64,000 nt of DNA, taken from Brevibacillus brevis (lineage in GTDB: Bacteria > Bacillota > Bacilli > Brevibacillales > Brevibacillaceae). Below, piece by piece: positions 8,841 through 17,019 of this stretch. Below the pieces are notes generated by a model. It did no database searches and was not told where the DNA came from. It saw nothing but the letters and a program-made list of their open reading frames with translations. Positions within the stretch are counted from its first letter, which is position 1. The number at the start of each line of letters is the position of its first letter. The position numbers and the translations under genes were made by a program. The DNA lies in contig NZ_LR134338.1 of assembly GCF_900637055.1 (NCBI RefSeq), positions 4,987,001-5,051,000 of the forward strand, given 5' to 3'.

Positions 8841-8985
8841 GAGAAGAAAAAGCACAGTTCTCTTCGACTCTGACACGCCAGCAGGGGTGATTCACTGTCC
8901 GTCTCCACTTCCAAAAGGGGAGGCGCTATCAAGGTCTACAAGCCCTGTGTTTTCTTCTCACCAGCTTTGTTGGTGTTATTGTTAT
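8841..8985 (+). ncRNA. Possible structured RNA in the ArsR/YfhP intergenic region
   Basis: This gene-free stretch (8722-9057) contains a long-range stem: GAGAAGAAAAAGCACAG (8841-8857) pairs with CTGTGTTTTCTTCTC (8945-8959), one bulge. It encloses two smaller hairpins, CGTCTCC/GGAGGCG (8900-8906 with 8919-8925) and CACGCC/GGGGTG near 8875. A CACCA/TGGTG hairpin (8959-8975) follows. Strand is inferred from the trailing T-rich hairpin and is uncertain, and no convincing promoter was found. I could not match it to a known RNA family. Confidence 0.3.
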
Positions 8986-9000
8986 AAATGTCCTTACACA

Positions 9001-9043
9001 AAAAAAGTAAGCCCCCAGCTTCACCAAACTGACGGGGCTTACC
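9001..9043 (-). terminator. Intrinsic terminator of the YfhP-like gene
   Basis: On the minus strand GTAAGCCCC pairs with GGGGCTTAC, followed by seven T. Confidence 0.85.
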
Positions 9044-9057
9044 TATACTAGCTTTCC

Positions 9058-10020
9058 TTATACAAACGGCGGGTCCCACGCTTTTTTTCGCCAGCCCAAC
9101 CGATGATCAACAACGTTCAAATCACGGTCCAAGACAACATCTACGCCAAATGGCAGCTTGCGGTTGTACCAAAAGCGCACATCGCTCCACGTGACTTCAT
9201 AACCGTCGGCAATCTCCTTCCACGTGACGTGGATGCGTTGAGCAAATCCGAGAAAAGCACGAACTCCGTCCACACCGACTGTAGCCTGAATAATTGCATC
9301 ACGCTGCTGTTTCGGATACACATCCTCCAGTATTACACGTGCATACTCGATTCTCCCTGTGTAAAACAGTTCCTCCGTCTCTACGACGAATCGCCAGTGA
9401 AAAGGATGTATGCTCGGGAAAACATGGGATATGCCTCTTGTTTCCAATGCCCTTGCTACCCGCTTGACGTTACGGTGATGCTGCCAAGCCCGCACGCCAA
9501 TATACAGGAGCGTCATGCCATACGCTATCGGAAATAACACGCTGGGATCTCCGTTAAAAGCTATCCACCATATCGCCGCTGCCAGATGAACCGCGAACAC
9601 CAGTGGCTCAAAAATCGCGAGTACATCCAAATGCACCCAGCGCCTGCTAATAGGACGAATGCATTGAACTCCATAGGCGTTTAACATATCGAGAAATACA
9701 TGCAGCACAACGGCCAACAGCGTCCATCCGTACAAAATCCCGAACTGTCCCATGAGACCAAACCCCCAGGCAAGAGGAAGACTGATGATAAGGGGCCACA
9801 GAAACAAGGCGGGAATCGAATGAGTAATTCCCCGATGAAAGCGAATGTAAAAAGAAATACCGCGAAGTCTGGCCACAGTGTCGAAATCCGGGGCATGAGA
9901 TCCCACTACCGTTGCGACCATCAGCGCCTGAGCAAGCGCCGGATCATGTGCCACTGCCGGCGTGATATGGGCTAAGCCCGCCAGTGTGACACCCAACAAA
10001 AGATGACTGCCAGTGTCCAT
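9058..10020 (-). CDS. YfhP/YdjM-like metal-dependent hydrolase family membrane protein
   Basis: 320-residue membrane protein of the LexA-binding-inner-membrane/YdjM family (PF04307-type). The start is MDTGSHLLLG at 10020, behind AAGGGAGG; the longer upstream reading lacks a site. The family histidine-rich motifs are present: DTGSHLLLG, GSHAPDFDTVARL and FHRGITHS, with several predicted membrane helices between residues 60 and 210. A soluble C-terminal half (about 215-320) follows. B. subtilis YfhP is the likely relative. The catalytic activity suggested by the family name has not, to my knowledge, been shown for this group. It is monocistronic with its own terminator. Confidence 0.75.
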   Translation of the reverse strand: MDTGSHLLLGVTLAGLAHITPAVAHDPALAQALMVATVVGSHAPDFDTVARLRGISFYIRFHRGITHSIPALFLWPLIISLPLAWGFGLMGQFGILYGWTLLAVVLHVFLDMLNAYGVQCIRPISRRWVHLDVLAIFEPLVFAVHLAAAIWWIAFNGDPSVLFPIAYGMTLLYIGVRAWQHHRNVKRVARALETRGISHVFPSIHPFHWRFVVETEELFYTGRIEYARVILEDVYPKQQRDAIIQATVGVDGVRAFLGFAQRIHVTWKEIADGYEVTWSDVRFWYNRKLPFGVDVVLDRDLNVVDHRLGWRKKAWDPPFV

Positions 10021-10144
10021 TACGATGCCTCCCTTTGCAAGTATTCCCTTCCCTTTTACTGTACGAAAAAATGGCGAGGATTCTATAAACCGCAGGTAAA
10101 GGTTATCCGAAGATTTCGTCTGCGATATTAACAATCTCTCAACG

Positions 10145-10178
10145 AAAAAGCAGCCTGTCGGAAAAGCGACAGACTGCT
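10145..10178 (-). terminator. Intrinsic terminator of pepF
   Basis: On the minus strand GCAGTCTGTCG pairs with CGACAGGCTGC across a 6-base loop, followed by TTTTTCG. Confidence 0.85.
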
Positions 10179-10200
10179 TGGAGCTTATTTATTCCTGAAT

Positions 10201-11991
10201 TTATGCTTCTTCTGTCAGGCGCAGGAATTCGTCGATGTCTGCCACAGCCAGATCAACAGCTTTTTGCCAGAACTCGACTGTCGTCATATCCTCGCCGAGA
10301 TGCTTCTTCGCCAAGTCTTCTACCATCAGGCGGCCCGTATCTTGGAGCAGTGCATCGTATTTCGGTGCGAAGCTCTCGCCTTCTTCAAGCGCACGCGCAT
10401 AGACACTCATGCTGAACAAGTACCCGAATGTGTACGGGAAGTTGTAGAACGGATACGACGTGATATAGAAATGCAGCTTGGATGCCCAGAAGTGCGGCTC
10501 GTAATCTGCCAAAGCTCCGTTGTACGCTTGCTTTTGCGCCTCTTCCATGATTCGGTCGAGATCAGCCGCGCTAACAAGACCTTCTTTGCGCTTCTCATAG
10601 AAGTTTTTCTCGAAAATAAAGCGAGCGTGGATGTTCATGAAAAACGCGACAATGGATTGCAGCTTATCTTCCAAGAGCACCAGTTTCTCATCATCATTGG
10701 CTGCATTTTTCACAGCAGCGTCAGCGAGGATCATCTCTGCGAAGGTCGATGCTGTTTCCGCTACGTTCATCGCGTAGTTTTGGTTAAGCGCCGGCAAATC
10801 CCACATGACTTGCTGATGATATGCATGCCCCAGCTCATGTGCCAGTGTGGATACATTGCTTGCGCTTCCCGCATACGTCATGAACACGCGGGACTGCTTG
10901 CTGACTGGGAAGCTCGTGCAGAATCCGCCTGGGCGCTTGCCAGGACGATCCTCTGCCTCGATCCAGCCTTCATCGAATGCCTTTTGCGCAAACTCAGCCA
11001 TGCTCGGATTGAAGCGGTTGAAATGCTCAACGATCAGGGCAGCTGCTTCATCGTAAGACACTTCTTTATGTACCTTACCGACTGGAGCTCCTACATCGTA
11101 CCAGCTCAGCTTGTCTACACCGAGCAGCTTTGCCTTGCGCTCCAGGTAGGCAACCAGACGATCCTTGCGATTTTCGATGGCCTGCCACATCGCATCGAGT
11201 GTTTTTTCCTGCATCCGTCCAATATCCAGCGGCTCACGCAGGACGGAATCCCAGCCGCGATGTCGGTACAGAGAGAGACGGAAACCACCCAAGTGATTCA
11301 GCGCCTGCGCGCACAGCTCCGTTTCCTTGCCCCAGGCTTCTTTCCACTTTTCAAATACTTGGGCACGTACAGCTCGATCAGGACTGCTCATCAGATTAGA
11401 AGCTTGCCCGACAGACATCTGCTTCGTCTCTCCATTGACCTCAACCTCAATGGTCATACGTCCTACGACCGCATTGTACAAATCTTGCCAAGCGTGATAC
11501 CCGTCTACAGCTAAATCGTTTGCCAGCACTTCTTGTTCAGGCGACAGCTTTTCCTGTGCACGGCGGCGGCGCTCATTCAGTACAAAAGCAAGCGGTTGCA
11601 ATTCTTCGTCTGCCAACAGCTTCTCCCATGCAGCCGCTTCAATAGCCAGCAGCTGTTCTTCCCAGCGCGTCAATACTGCACCAAACGCAGCCGAGATACT
11701 CTTCACACGACCACCCATCAGCTTGGCTGGCTCATCTTTTACATTTTGAGCAGTCAGGCAGGAAATGAATGCACCTGCTTGTCTCACACGCACGGCAATG
11801 CTTTGGACATGAGTGACAACTTCCTTGAAAGCCGCTGTCTCATGCAAACCAGCGCCAGATTGCTCCAACCGTGCTTTCAGGTTCGCAATATCCCCTTCCA
11901 AAGTCCCTAAAAACGCCCGAAAATCCTCCGATTCACTCCCACCAGGAAAAATCACATCCATATCCCAGCGTTGTGGCAATGCTTTTGTCAT
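10201..11991 (-). CDS. pepF: Oligoendopeptidase F family M3 metallopeptidase
   Basis: 596-residue cytosolic zinc endopeptidase of family M3, which cleaves short peptides of roughly 7-17 residues inside the cell. The zinc and catalytic motif is TLAHELGHAYHQQ (HExxH near residue 385), with a downstream glutamate ligand region NVAETASTFAEMI. An N-terminal helical oligopeptidase domain (about 115-180) precedes the catalytic domain. Length agrees with the PepF family (about 600). The ATG has a strong GAGGAGGGG site. A 416-codon open frame on the opposite strand of this gene is a composition artefact. Confidence 0.9.
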   Translation of the reverse strand: MTKALPQRWDMDVIFPGGSESEDFRAFLGTLEGDIANLKARLEQSGAGLHETAAFKEVVTHVQSIAVRVRQAGAFISCLTAQNVKDEPAKLMGGRVKSISAAFGAVLTRWEEQLLAIEAAAWEKLLADEELQPLAFVLNERRRRAQEKLSPEQEVLANDLAVDGYHAWQDLYNAVVGRMTIEVEVNGETKQMSVGQASNLMSSPDRAVRAQVFEKWKEAWGKETELCAQALNHLGGFRLSLYRHRGWDSVLREPLDIGRMQEKTLDAMWQAIENRKDRLVAYLERKAKLLGVDKLSWYDVGAPVGKVHKEVSYDEAAALIVEHFNRFNPSMAEFAQKAFDEGWIEAEDRPGKRPGGFCTSFPVSKQSRVFMTYAGSASNVSTLAHELGHAYHQQVMWDLPALNQNYAMNVAETASTFAEMILADAAVKNAANDDEKLVLLEDKLQSIVAFFMNIHARFIFEKNFYEKRKEGLVSAADLDRIMEEAQKQAYNGALADYEPHFWASKLHFYITSYPFYNFPYTFGYLFSMSVYARALEEGESFAPKYDALLQDTGRLMVEDLAKKHLGEDMTTVEFWQKAVDLAVADIDEFLRLTEEA

Positions 11992-12077
11992 ATGTACCCC
12001 TCCTCAACAAACTCCTTCGATAAAAATATTTCTATAATAAGGTAGCTATTCCCTCCCCGTTTATTCATATCAATTAG

Positions 12078-12105
12078 AAAAGCGACTGCTATGTACGCAG
12101 TCGCC
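12078..12105 (-). terminator. Intrinsic terminator of the MBL hydrolase gene
   Basis: On the minus strand GCGACTGC pairs perfectly with GCAGTCGC across a 7-base loop, followed by TTTTCT. Confidence 0.8.
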
Positions 12106-12117
12106 AACTTTTCACAC

Positions 12118-13059
12118 CTATTGAACAGGGATTGAAAACGTCTCCCCTTGTTTTTCAACAACAATCCTGTCCCTCTCGTCCCCCGCTGCTGCCAACAGAC
12201 GCTCGAACGGCTCATCAACAGGCTCACGTGAGAGCACAAACGTATTCCAATGAATAGGTACCAGCCACTTGGCTTGGGTCTCCTTGAACATTTGCCATGC
12301 TTGCTCTGGCGTACAATGCGCTGCTTGATACGAGTCTGGCTTGTAGGCGCCAATCGGCATGAACACCAGATCGATAGCCCCGAATTGTTTCGGCAAATTT
12401 TCCATGGAGATATAAGCAGTATCACCTGGATAGAGGATGCGCACGCCATTTTTCTCAATCATATAGCCGTTGTAGCCATATTCATGATTCCATGGAAAGC
12501 GGTTGCCCCAATGGCGAACAGGAATCGCAGTAATCGTCATTCCTTCTTTGGTAGTAATGACTTCTCCCGGCTGCATTTCCTCATACGAACCAAATGGCAT
12601 ATGCTTGAACAGCTTGCTCGTCTGGTGCGCCGTAATGACATGTGTGGAGCGATTCGCTATTTTCTGCAAAGTAGGCAGATCGACATGATCCAAATGGGCA
12701 TGCGATAGCAAGATGATATCTACCTCGCCAATTTCAGCAAAGTCGAGGGCAGGAGGTGTAAAACGCTTGGGACCAAAATGGACACCAGCAAGCTTAATCC
12801 CGAGCTTCTCGCCCAAAACCGGATCTGTCAGTATTTTCGTACCAAACATATTCAACAGAATCGTCGAGTGGCCGATCCATGTAAACGTAACCTCATCATG
12901 ACTCCAGTCGGCAGGCACTGGTTTTTTCGTGTCCAGATAACGAAACTCCGGCTTCGGAAGCTGTCCCATATGGTACCAGTAGCGGTAAGCCACATAGGCA
13001 ATCAATCCGAGTGTGAGTACCCCCATGATGGAGCCTACCCATGTAAAAAAGTTGAACAT
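12118..13059 (-). CDS. MBL-fold metallohydrolase, NAPE-PLD/UlaG-like, membrane-anchored
   Basis: 313 residues. One N-terminal transmembrane helix (about residues 5-28) is followed by a metallo-beta-lactamase fold domain. The metal motif HAHLDHVDLPTL is intact (HxHxDH), with later ligands in VRHWGNRFPW, LYPGDTAYI and PIHWNTF. Segments such as TWIGHSTILLNM and FGPKRFTPPALDF match the subgroup that includes N-acyl-phosphatidylethanolamine phospholipase D. The substrate is unknown; a membrane-linked phosphodiesterase is a reasonable guess. The start is ATG 13059 behind AAGGGAG. The product is probably tethered to the membrane, with orientation unclear. Confidence 0.78.
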   Translation of the reverse strand: MFNFFTWVGSIMGVLTLGLIAYVAYRYWYHMGQLPKPEFRYLDTKKPVPADWSHDEVTFTWIGHSTILLNMFGTKILTDPVLGEKLGIKLAGVHFGPKRFTPPALDFAEIGEVDIILLSHAHLDHVDLPTLQKIANRSTHVITAHQTSKLFKHMPFGSYEEMQPGEVITTKEGMTITAIPVRHWGNRFPWNHEYGYNGYMIEKNGVRILYPGDTAYISMENLPKQFGAIDLVFMPIGAYKPDSYQAAHCTPEQAWQMFKETQAKWLVPIHWNTFVLSREPVDEPFERLLAAAGDERDRIVVEKQGETFSIPVQ

Positions 13060-13224
13060 CAGACAACTCCCTTTATTCATCTGTGATTTCCCCATTATAG
13101 CAAAAGGCATCCTTGCTGTAGCAAGCCTAAAAAAGCGGCAAACTGCTTTTTACGCTTGCTTACTTCCTCCTGCCGGGCTTGCTATAATTGCTAGAGAAAG
13201 ACTCAGAGAATCGAGGAGAAACCC

Positions 13225-13734
13225 ATGATCCTGCACAAGGGAGAAGTTTTGTTTCGACAAGGAGAATCTGGACCGCTCTATCATTTGAAGAGCGGTCTGT
13301 TAAAAATCGTTCGGGTACATGCAGACGGAGCATTGACGCTGGTTAACATCATCGTTCCGGATGAGATCATTCCGCATCATTCGTTGATGAGCCCGAATCC
13401 CTATTACGGGACAGCAATCGCTCTCGTGACCTGTGAGGTCGAAGTACTGTCTGCCCCGGATTGGTATCGCCATCTGGATGACAATCCTGAAAAATGTCGT
13501 GATATCGCGTTACAGCTGCAAGGGAAGCTGCGGATGATGCAGCAGCGTATCGACCAACTGACCGAAGTCTCTCCTGCTGAAAAGCTTCGCAAGCTCCAGC
13601 TTTGGTTTCAGACATTTATCCCTGTCGCTTCGCTTTCGGATTTGCTGACTCAGGATGAAATCGGTCAGCTCATCGGGCTTCGCCGCGAGACGGTAAATCG
13701 GCTGCTGCGCGCTCAAGCTGCGAATCGCGAGTAA
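13225..13734 (+). CDS. Short Crp/Fnr family transcriptional regulator
   Basis: 169 residues, shorter than the usual 220-240 because the N-terminal strands of the cyclic-nucleotide-like beta barrel are reduced. Residues 1-95 show a cNMP-barrel pattern (GEVLFRQGESGPLYHLKSG). A dimer helix and winged helix follow, with TQDEIGQLIGLRRETVNRLL at the C-terminus. The recognition helix has R-E-x3-R spacing, as in E. coli Crp, which contacts TGTGA half-sites. No cluster of cysteines suitable for an Fe-S cluster is present (only two Cys). It converges on hmp, whose promoter has a TGTGA-N6-TCACA site. A link between the two is inferred. GAGGAG lies upstream of the ATG. Confidence 0.8.
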   Translation: MILHKGEVLFRQGESGPLYHLKSGLLKIVRVHADGALTLVNIIVPDEIIPHHSLMSPNPYYGTAIALVTCEVEVLSAPDWYRHLDDNPEKCRDIALQLQGKLRMMQQRIDQLTEVSPAEKLRKLQLWFQTFIPVASLSDLLTQDEIGQLIGLRRETVNRLLRAQAANRE

Positions 13735-13760
13735 GCTTGGGCTTTTTTTGTAAGAGCTCT

Positions 13761-14978
13761 TTATGCCAAGGTCGCTGCCGGGCCAAAGAACTCATAATGA
13801 ATATCGGCAGCTGGCACTCCCCATTCCAACAGAGCACCGTTGATCGTCTTCATGAATGGAATTGGACCACAAAAATAGTAGCTCGCCTCTTTTGTATCGA
13901 TGACCTTTTGCAGCCATGGCAAGTCGATATATCCTTCTTTCTGAAAAGCACCGTTCAATCGATCTTGTTCAGTCGGCTGTGTATAGCACCAGTGAACAGA
14001 AAGCAGTGGATGTTTTGCGGCCAACTCCTCTACTGCCGGCTTCATGGCATGCACATTTCCGTTTTTTGCTGCGTGAATGAAGGTGATCGGACGGTCTGTT
14101 CCCGAATTGATCAGTGTGTTCAGCATGCTGATCATTGGGGTCAATCCTACACCGCCACTGAGCAGCACAACCGGACGGCTGTCCTCTTGCTGTAAGGTAA
14201 AATCTCCAGCCGGAGCAGACAGCTGCAGGCTATCTCCTTCCTTCACTTCCTCTGACAAATAGACGGATACTTTTCCTGCCGGCTTATCTTGCATCGCGTC
14301 CTCGCGTTTGACAGAAATGCGGTAGTACGCATTCCCTGGCGCATCAGAGAGACTGTACTGGCGAATGTGTGTAAATTGCTCGCCCGGTAATTCTACCTTG
14401 ACGCTGACATATTGCCCTGGCTCAAAGCTGGAAATCGGTTGACCATCCGCCGGAACCAGATAAAAGGAAGTAATCACGTCACTTTCCTTCACCTTGCGTT
14501 GGACGATAAACTCTCTAAAATCTACCCATCCTCCAGTCTGACCGCTTGCCTGTTCATACATTTCATGTTCTACACTGATGAAAGCATCTGCAATGACGCC
14601 ATACGCTTCCGCCCACGCCTGTAAAATCTCGTCCGTAGCGGCATCGCCAAGTACATCTTTGATCGCAGCAAGCAGGTTTTCCCCAACGATTGGGTAGTGT
14701 TCAGCCTTCACTCCCAAGCTGCGGTGCTTATGTCCAATCTGCTTCACCACTGGCAAAATCGATTCCAGCTTATCAATATACAATGCCGCAGCATACACCG
14801 CATTGGCCAAAGCCATTTGCTGTCTTCCCTGCTTTTGATTAGCGTGGTTGAAAATATTGAGAAGCTCAGGGTGCTTGGCAAACATCATTTGATAAAAACG
14901 TTTTGTAATAGCAGTTCCGTGCACCTCTAGCACAGGAACGGTTGATTTTATAATTTCAATGGTTTTTTGGCTTAACAT
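13761..14978 (-). CDS. hmp: Flavohemoglobin, nitric oxide dioxygenase
   Basis: 405-residue flavohemoglobin that oxidises nitric oxide to nitrate using O2, FAD and NAD(P)H; in B. subtilis it is induced by nitrosative stress and oxygen limitation. The N-terminal globin domain (1-140) carries the proximal histidine region GHKHRSLGV. The FAD-binding barrel has RQYSLSD near residue 205, and the C-terminal NAD domain contains LLSGGVGLTPM and YFCGPIPFM. The start is ATG 14978 with AAGGAGG, giving the normal family length (about 400). An Fnr-type operator lies about 70 bases upstream. It is monocistronic. Confidence 0.92.
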   Translation of the reverse strand: MLSQKTIEIIKSTVPVLEVHGTAITKRFYQMMFAKHPELLNIFNHANQKQGRQQMALANAVYAAALYIDKLESILPVVKQIGHKHRSLGVKAEHYPIVGENLLAAIKDVLGDAATDEILQAWAEAYGVIADAFISVEHEMYEQASGQTGGWVDFREFIVQRKVKESDVITSFYLVPADGQPISSFEPGQYVSVKVELPGEQFTHIRQYSLSDAPGNAYYRISVKREDAMQDKPAGKVSVYLSEEVKEGDSLQLSAPAGDFTLQQEDSRPVVLLSGGVGLTPMISMLNTLINSGTDRPITFIHAAKNGNVHAMKPAVEELAAKHPLLSVHWCYTQPTEQDRLNGAFQKEGYIDLPWLQKVIDTKEASYYFCGPIPFMKTINGALLEWGVPAADIHYEFFGPAATLA

Positions 14979-15019
14979 CGTAGAACCTCCTTGAAGTGCT
15001 TCGTACTTTCTATATTTCA

Positions 15020-15062
15020 AGTGTACGGGAGGTTCACAGATACACATGTGATTCTGGTCACA
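15020..15062 (-). promoter_or_regulatory. Fnr/Crp operator and promoter of hmp
   Basis: On the minus strand TGTGACCAGAATCACA (15047-15062) is a perfect TGTGA-N6-TCACA palindrome. A -10-like TACACT lies at 15020-15025. With a start near 15013, the operator centre (15054.5) is at about -41.5, the classical class II activator position. The start site itself is inferred. Confidence 0.75.
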
Positions 15063-15150
15063 GGAAATAGAAACAATTTGTGACAATTGCAAAACATCCT
15101 GGCAGCAGGCATAGCAGCTTCTTCGACTTTTCCAATCCTTCTTATGCTAC

Positions 15151-15186
15151 AAAAAAAAGATCATCCCAAATCAAGCTGGAATGATC
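15151..15186 (-). terminator. Intrinsic terminator of the fdhF-moeA-mobB operon
   Basis: On the minus strand GATCATTCCA pairs with TGGGATGATC, followed by eight T, ten bases after the mobB stop codon. Confidence 0.85.
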
Positions 15187-15195
15187 TCAATGTTT

Positions 15196-15714
15196 CTAAT
15201 CAGTTTTGAAATACCAACCAGATACCCGTTCCCTTACAAACTTGGCCAAGTTGTCTATGTCATTTATATCGAAAAAGGGCAACCCCGGCTGACGATTGTC
15301 TGACCAACCTACGATCCCTACCAAATCAGTAACGATCGATAAGAGCTCCTCATCTTCTGACCTGCGAAGCAGTACGAGCTTAGGATAGCCTTCACGCTTG
15401 AAGCCTTCTACCAAAACGAGCTGGGCCCCAGCATCTGCCAAGCGCTGGATAAGGACGGACAGCTCCTGCGGCTTTTGCTCCACGATGGCCGTTTTCGTTT
15501 TGGATGTGATCGCAACCAGCGAAGCTCCGGCTTCACGATAACGCCAGGTGTCCTTCCCTGGCTGATCCCACTCAAAATCGTGTCCGCCATCATGCTTGAT
15601 GACCCCGACCCTTATCCCTGCCTGTTCGAGAATCGGAATGAGCTTGGTGAGCAGCGTCGTCTTGCCACTGTTCGAATAACCGACAATCTGCAAAACACAA
15701 GGTGGCTTGACCAT
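15196..15714 (-). CDS. mobB: Molybdopterin-guanine dinucleotide biosynthesis adaptor MobB
   Basis: 172-residue GTP-binding protein that assists MobA in converting Mo-molybdopterin to the guanine dinucleotide form. Walker A is VGYSNSGKTTL at residues 11-21, followed by the family motif KHDGGHDFEWDQPGKDTWR and a Walker B-like LVLVEGFKREGYPKLVL. Length is typical. It follows moeA with a 3-base gap and is the last gene of the formate/molybdopterin operon, in front of a strong terminator. Confidence 0.9.
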   Translation of the reverse strand: MVKPPCVLQIVGYSNSGKTTLLTKLIPILEQAGIRVGVIKHDGGHDFEWDQPGKDTWRYREAGASLVAITSKTKTAIVEQKPQELSVLIQRLADAGAQLVLVEGFKREGYPKLVLLRRSEDEELLSIVTDLVGIVGWSDNRQPGLPFFDINDIDNLAKFVRERVSGWYFKTD

Positions 15715-15717
15715 TCG

Positions 15718-16977
15718 CTATCCCTCTCTTCTCCAGGTTGGGGCGGCATGCGTGAGAACATCAACTAGCTCTCCTGCTTTTTGCCCGCTTCCCCCGGCTG
15801 GTATGATCATAAAGCATTCGCTGTCCTTCAATGTCCCAAGATTCCCTGCCTTTTCATTGAAATCAGGGATCGCGTGCAAAACCCCGTCTTTTTCGAGGAG
15901 CCTCCCTCGCAGGTAACGCGGGTATGGACAAGGCTTCGTATAATCGACGCCAAGTCTCGCCTTAATCACCTGTTGCACTACATGGGCTTCTCCCGAGATG
16001 CGACGAATGGCTGCTCGCGCAAATAGCTCAAACCCGAGAAAACAGGCCCCCGGATTACCTGATAGGGCAATAAAAGGCTTGCCTTCCATGATCATGGCTG
16101 TCGTCGGACTTCCTGGACGTATCGCAATCCGATTGAACAGAAGCTCCACCTCAGGCTCATCCACTAAAGCCGCGATCACATCAAAATCCCCAACGGACAC
16201 ACCGCCGCTTGAAATGACCAGATCCACGCCCCGCAAGCATTCACTGATTTTCGCCTTTGCCACAGCCAGATCATCCGGCAGTCTTGAAAACGAAACAGGG
16301 ATGCCCCCTGCCTCAGCAATCAAGGCAGTCAGCATCACCGTATTACTGTTGCGAATTTTGCCTGGGGCAAGCGGCTGATCAATCTCCAACAGCTCGCTTC
16401 CAGTCGAAATCAGACCGACACGCGGCTTGCAGAAAACCTCGACCTGCGAATAGCCAAACGTAGCCAAGCTGGCGAGAGTACCTGCGTTGATCCGCTCGCC
16501 CGCCCTGGCAATGATCGTTCCTGTCGCCATCTCTTCACCGCGACGAGATACGTTTTCCCCAGGCTTCATCTCCCGCTTGATCCGTACCGTATCCGCCTCT
16601 TCCGCTGGGTTGTACGTTTGCTCAAACATGATGACCGCATCCGCACCCGCAGGCATCATCGCACCTGTCATGATCCGCGTAGCATGGCCCTTTTTCCATT
16701 CTCTAGTAGGTACTTGCCCAGCCGCAACCGTCTCTAGCACTGTTAGCGTAATCGGGTGGTCAACGGAGGCCCCAACCGTATCCGCAGCTCTCACGGCAAA
16801 CCCATCCAGCGGCGAGCGGTCAAAGTGCGGCAAATCGTATGTTGCACGTAGATCAGAGGCCAGTATCCGCCCGTATGCCTCCCCGATCTGCACTTGTTCC
16901 GTTCTCCCTGTCAGCAATTTTGCCAACAGCTTGCTCATCGCTTCTTCAACCGAGAGTGTTTGTCGCGAAAAACGCAT
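15718..16977 (-). CDS. moeA: Molybdopterin molybdenumtransferase MoeA
   Basis: 419-residue enzyme that inserts molybdate into adenylylated molybdopterin to form the molybdenum cofactor. The MoeA order is visible: an N-terminal domain with LPHFDRSPLDGFAVRAAD, the MoCF-binding domain with ISSGGVSVGDFDVI near residue 255, ALSGNPGACFLGFELF near 305, and a C-terminal barrel. Length agrees with the family (about 410). It starts 42 bases after the oxidoreductase stop codon and is followed by mobB after 3 bases, so cofactor maturation is made together with the enzyme that uses it. Confidence 0.92.
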   Translation of the reverse strand: MRFSRQTLSVEEAMSKLLAKLLTGRTEQVQIGEAYGRILASDLRATYDLPHFDRSPLDGFAVRAADTVGASVDHPITLTVLETVAAGQVPTREWKKGHATRIMTGAMMPAGADAVIMFEQTYNPAEEADTVRIKREMKPGENVSRRGEEMATGTIIARAGERINAGTLASLATFGYSQVEVFCKPRVGLISTGSELLEIDQPLAPGKIRNSNTVMLTALIAEAGGIPVSFSRLPDDLAVAKAKISECLRGVDLVISSGGVSVGDFDVIAALVDEPEVELLFNRIAIRPGSPTTAMIMEGKPFIALSGNPGACFLGFELFARAAIRRISGEAHVVQQVIKARLGVDYTKPCPYPRYLRGRLLEKDGVLHAIPDFNEKAGNLGTLKDSECFMIIPAGGSGQKAGELVDVLTHAAPTWRREG

Positions 16978-17019
16978 GGCTTGTTCCTCCTAATCTTGAC
17001 CACCCATTGCTGCAGCTCG

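Noticed and set aside
10264-11514. 416-codon plus-strand open frame
   Set aside because: It lies entirely antisense to the well-supported pepF gene, has no ribosome binding site and no recognisable domains.
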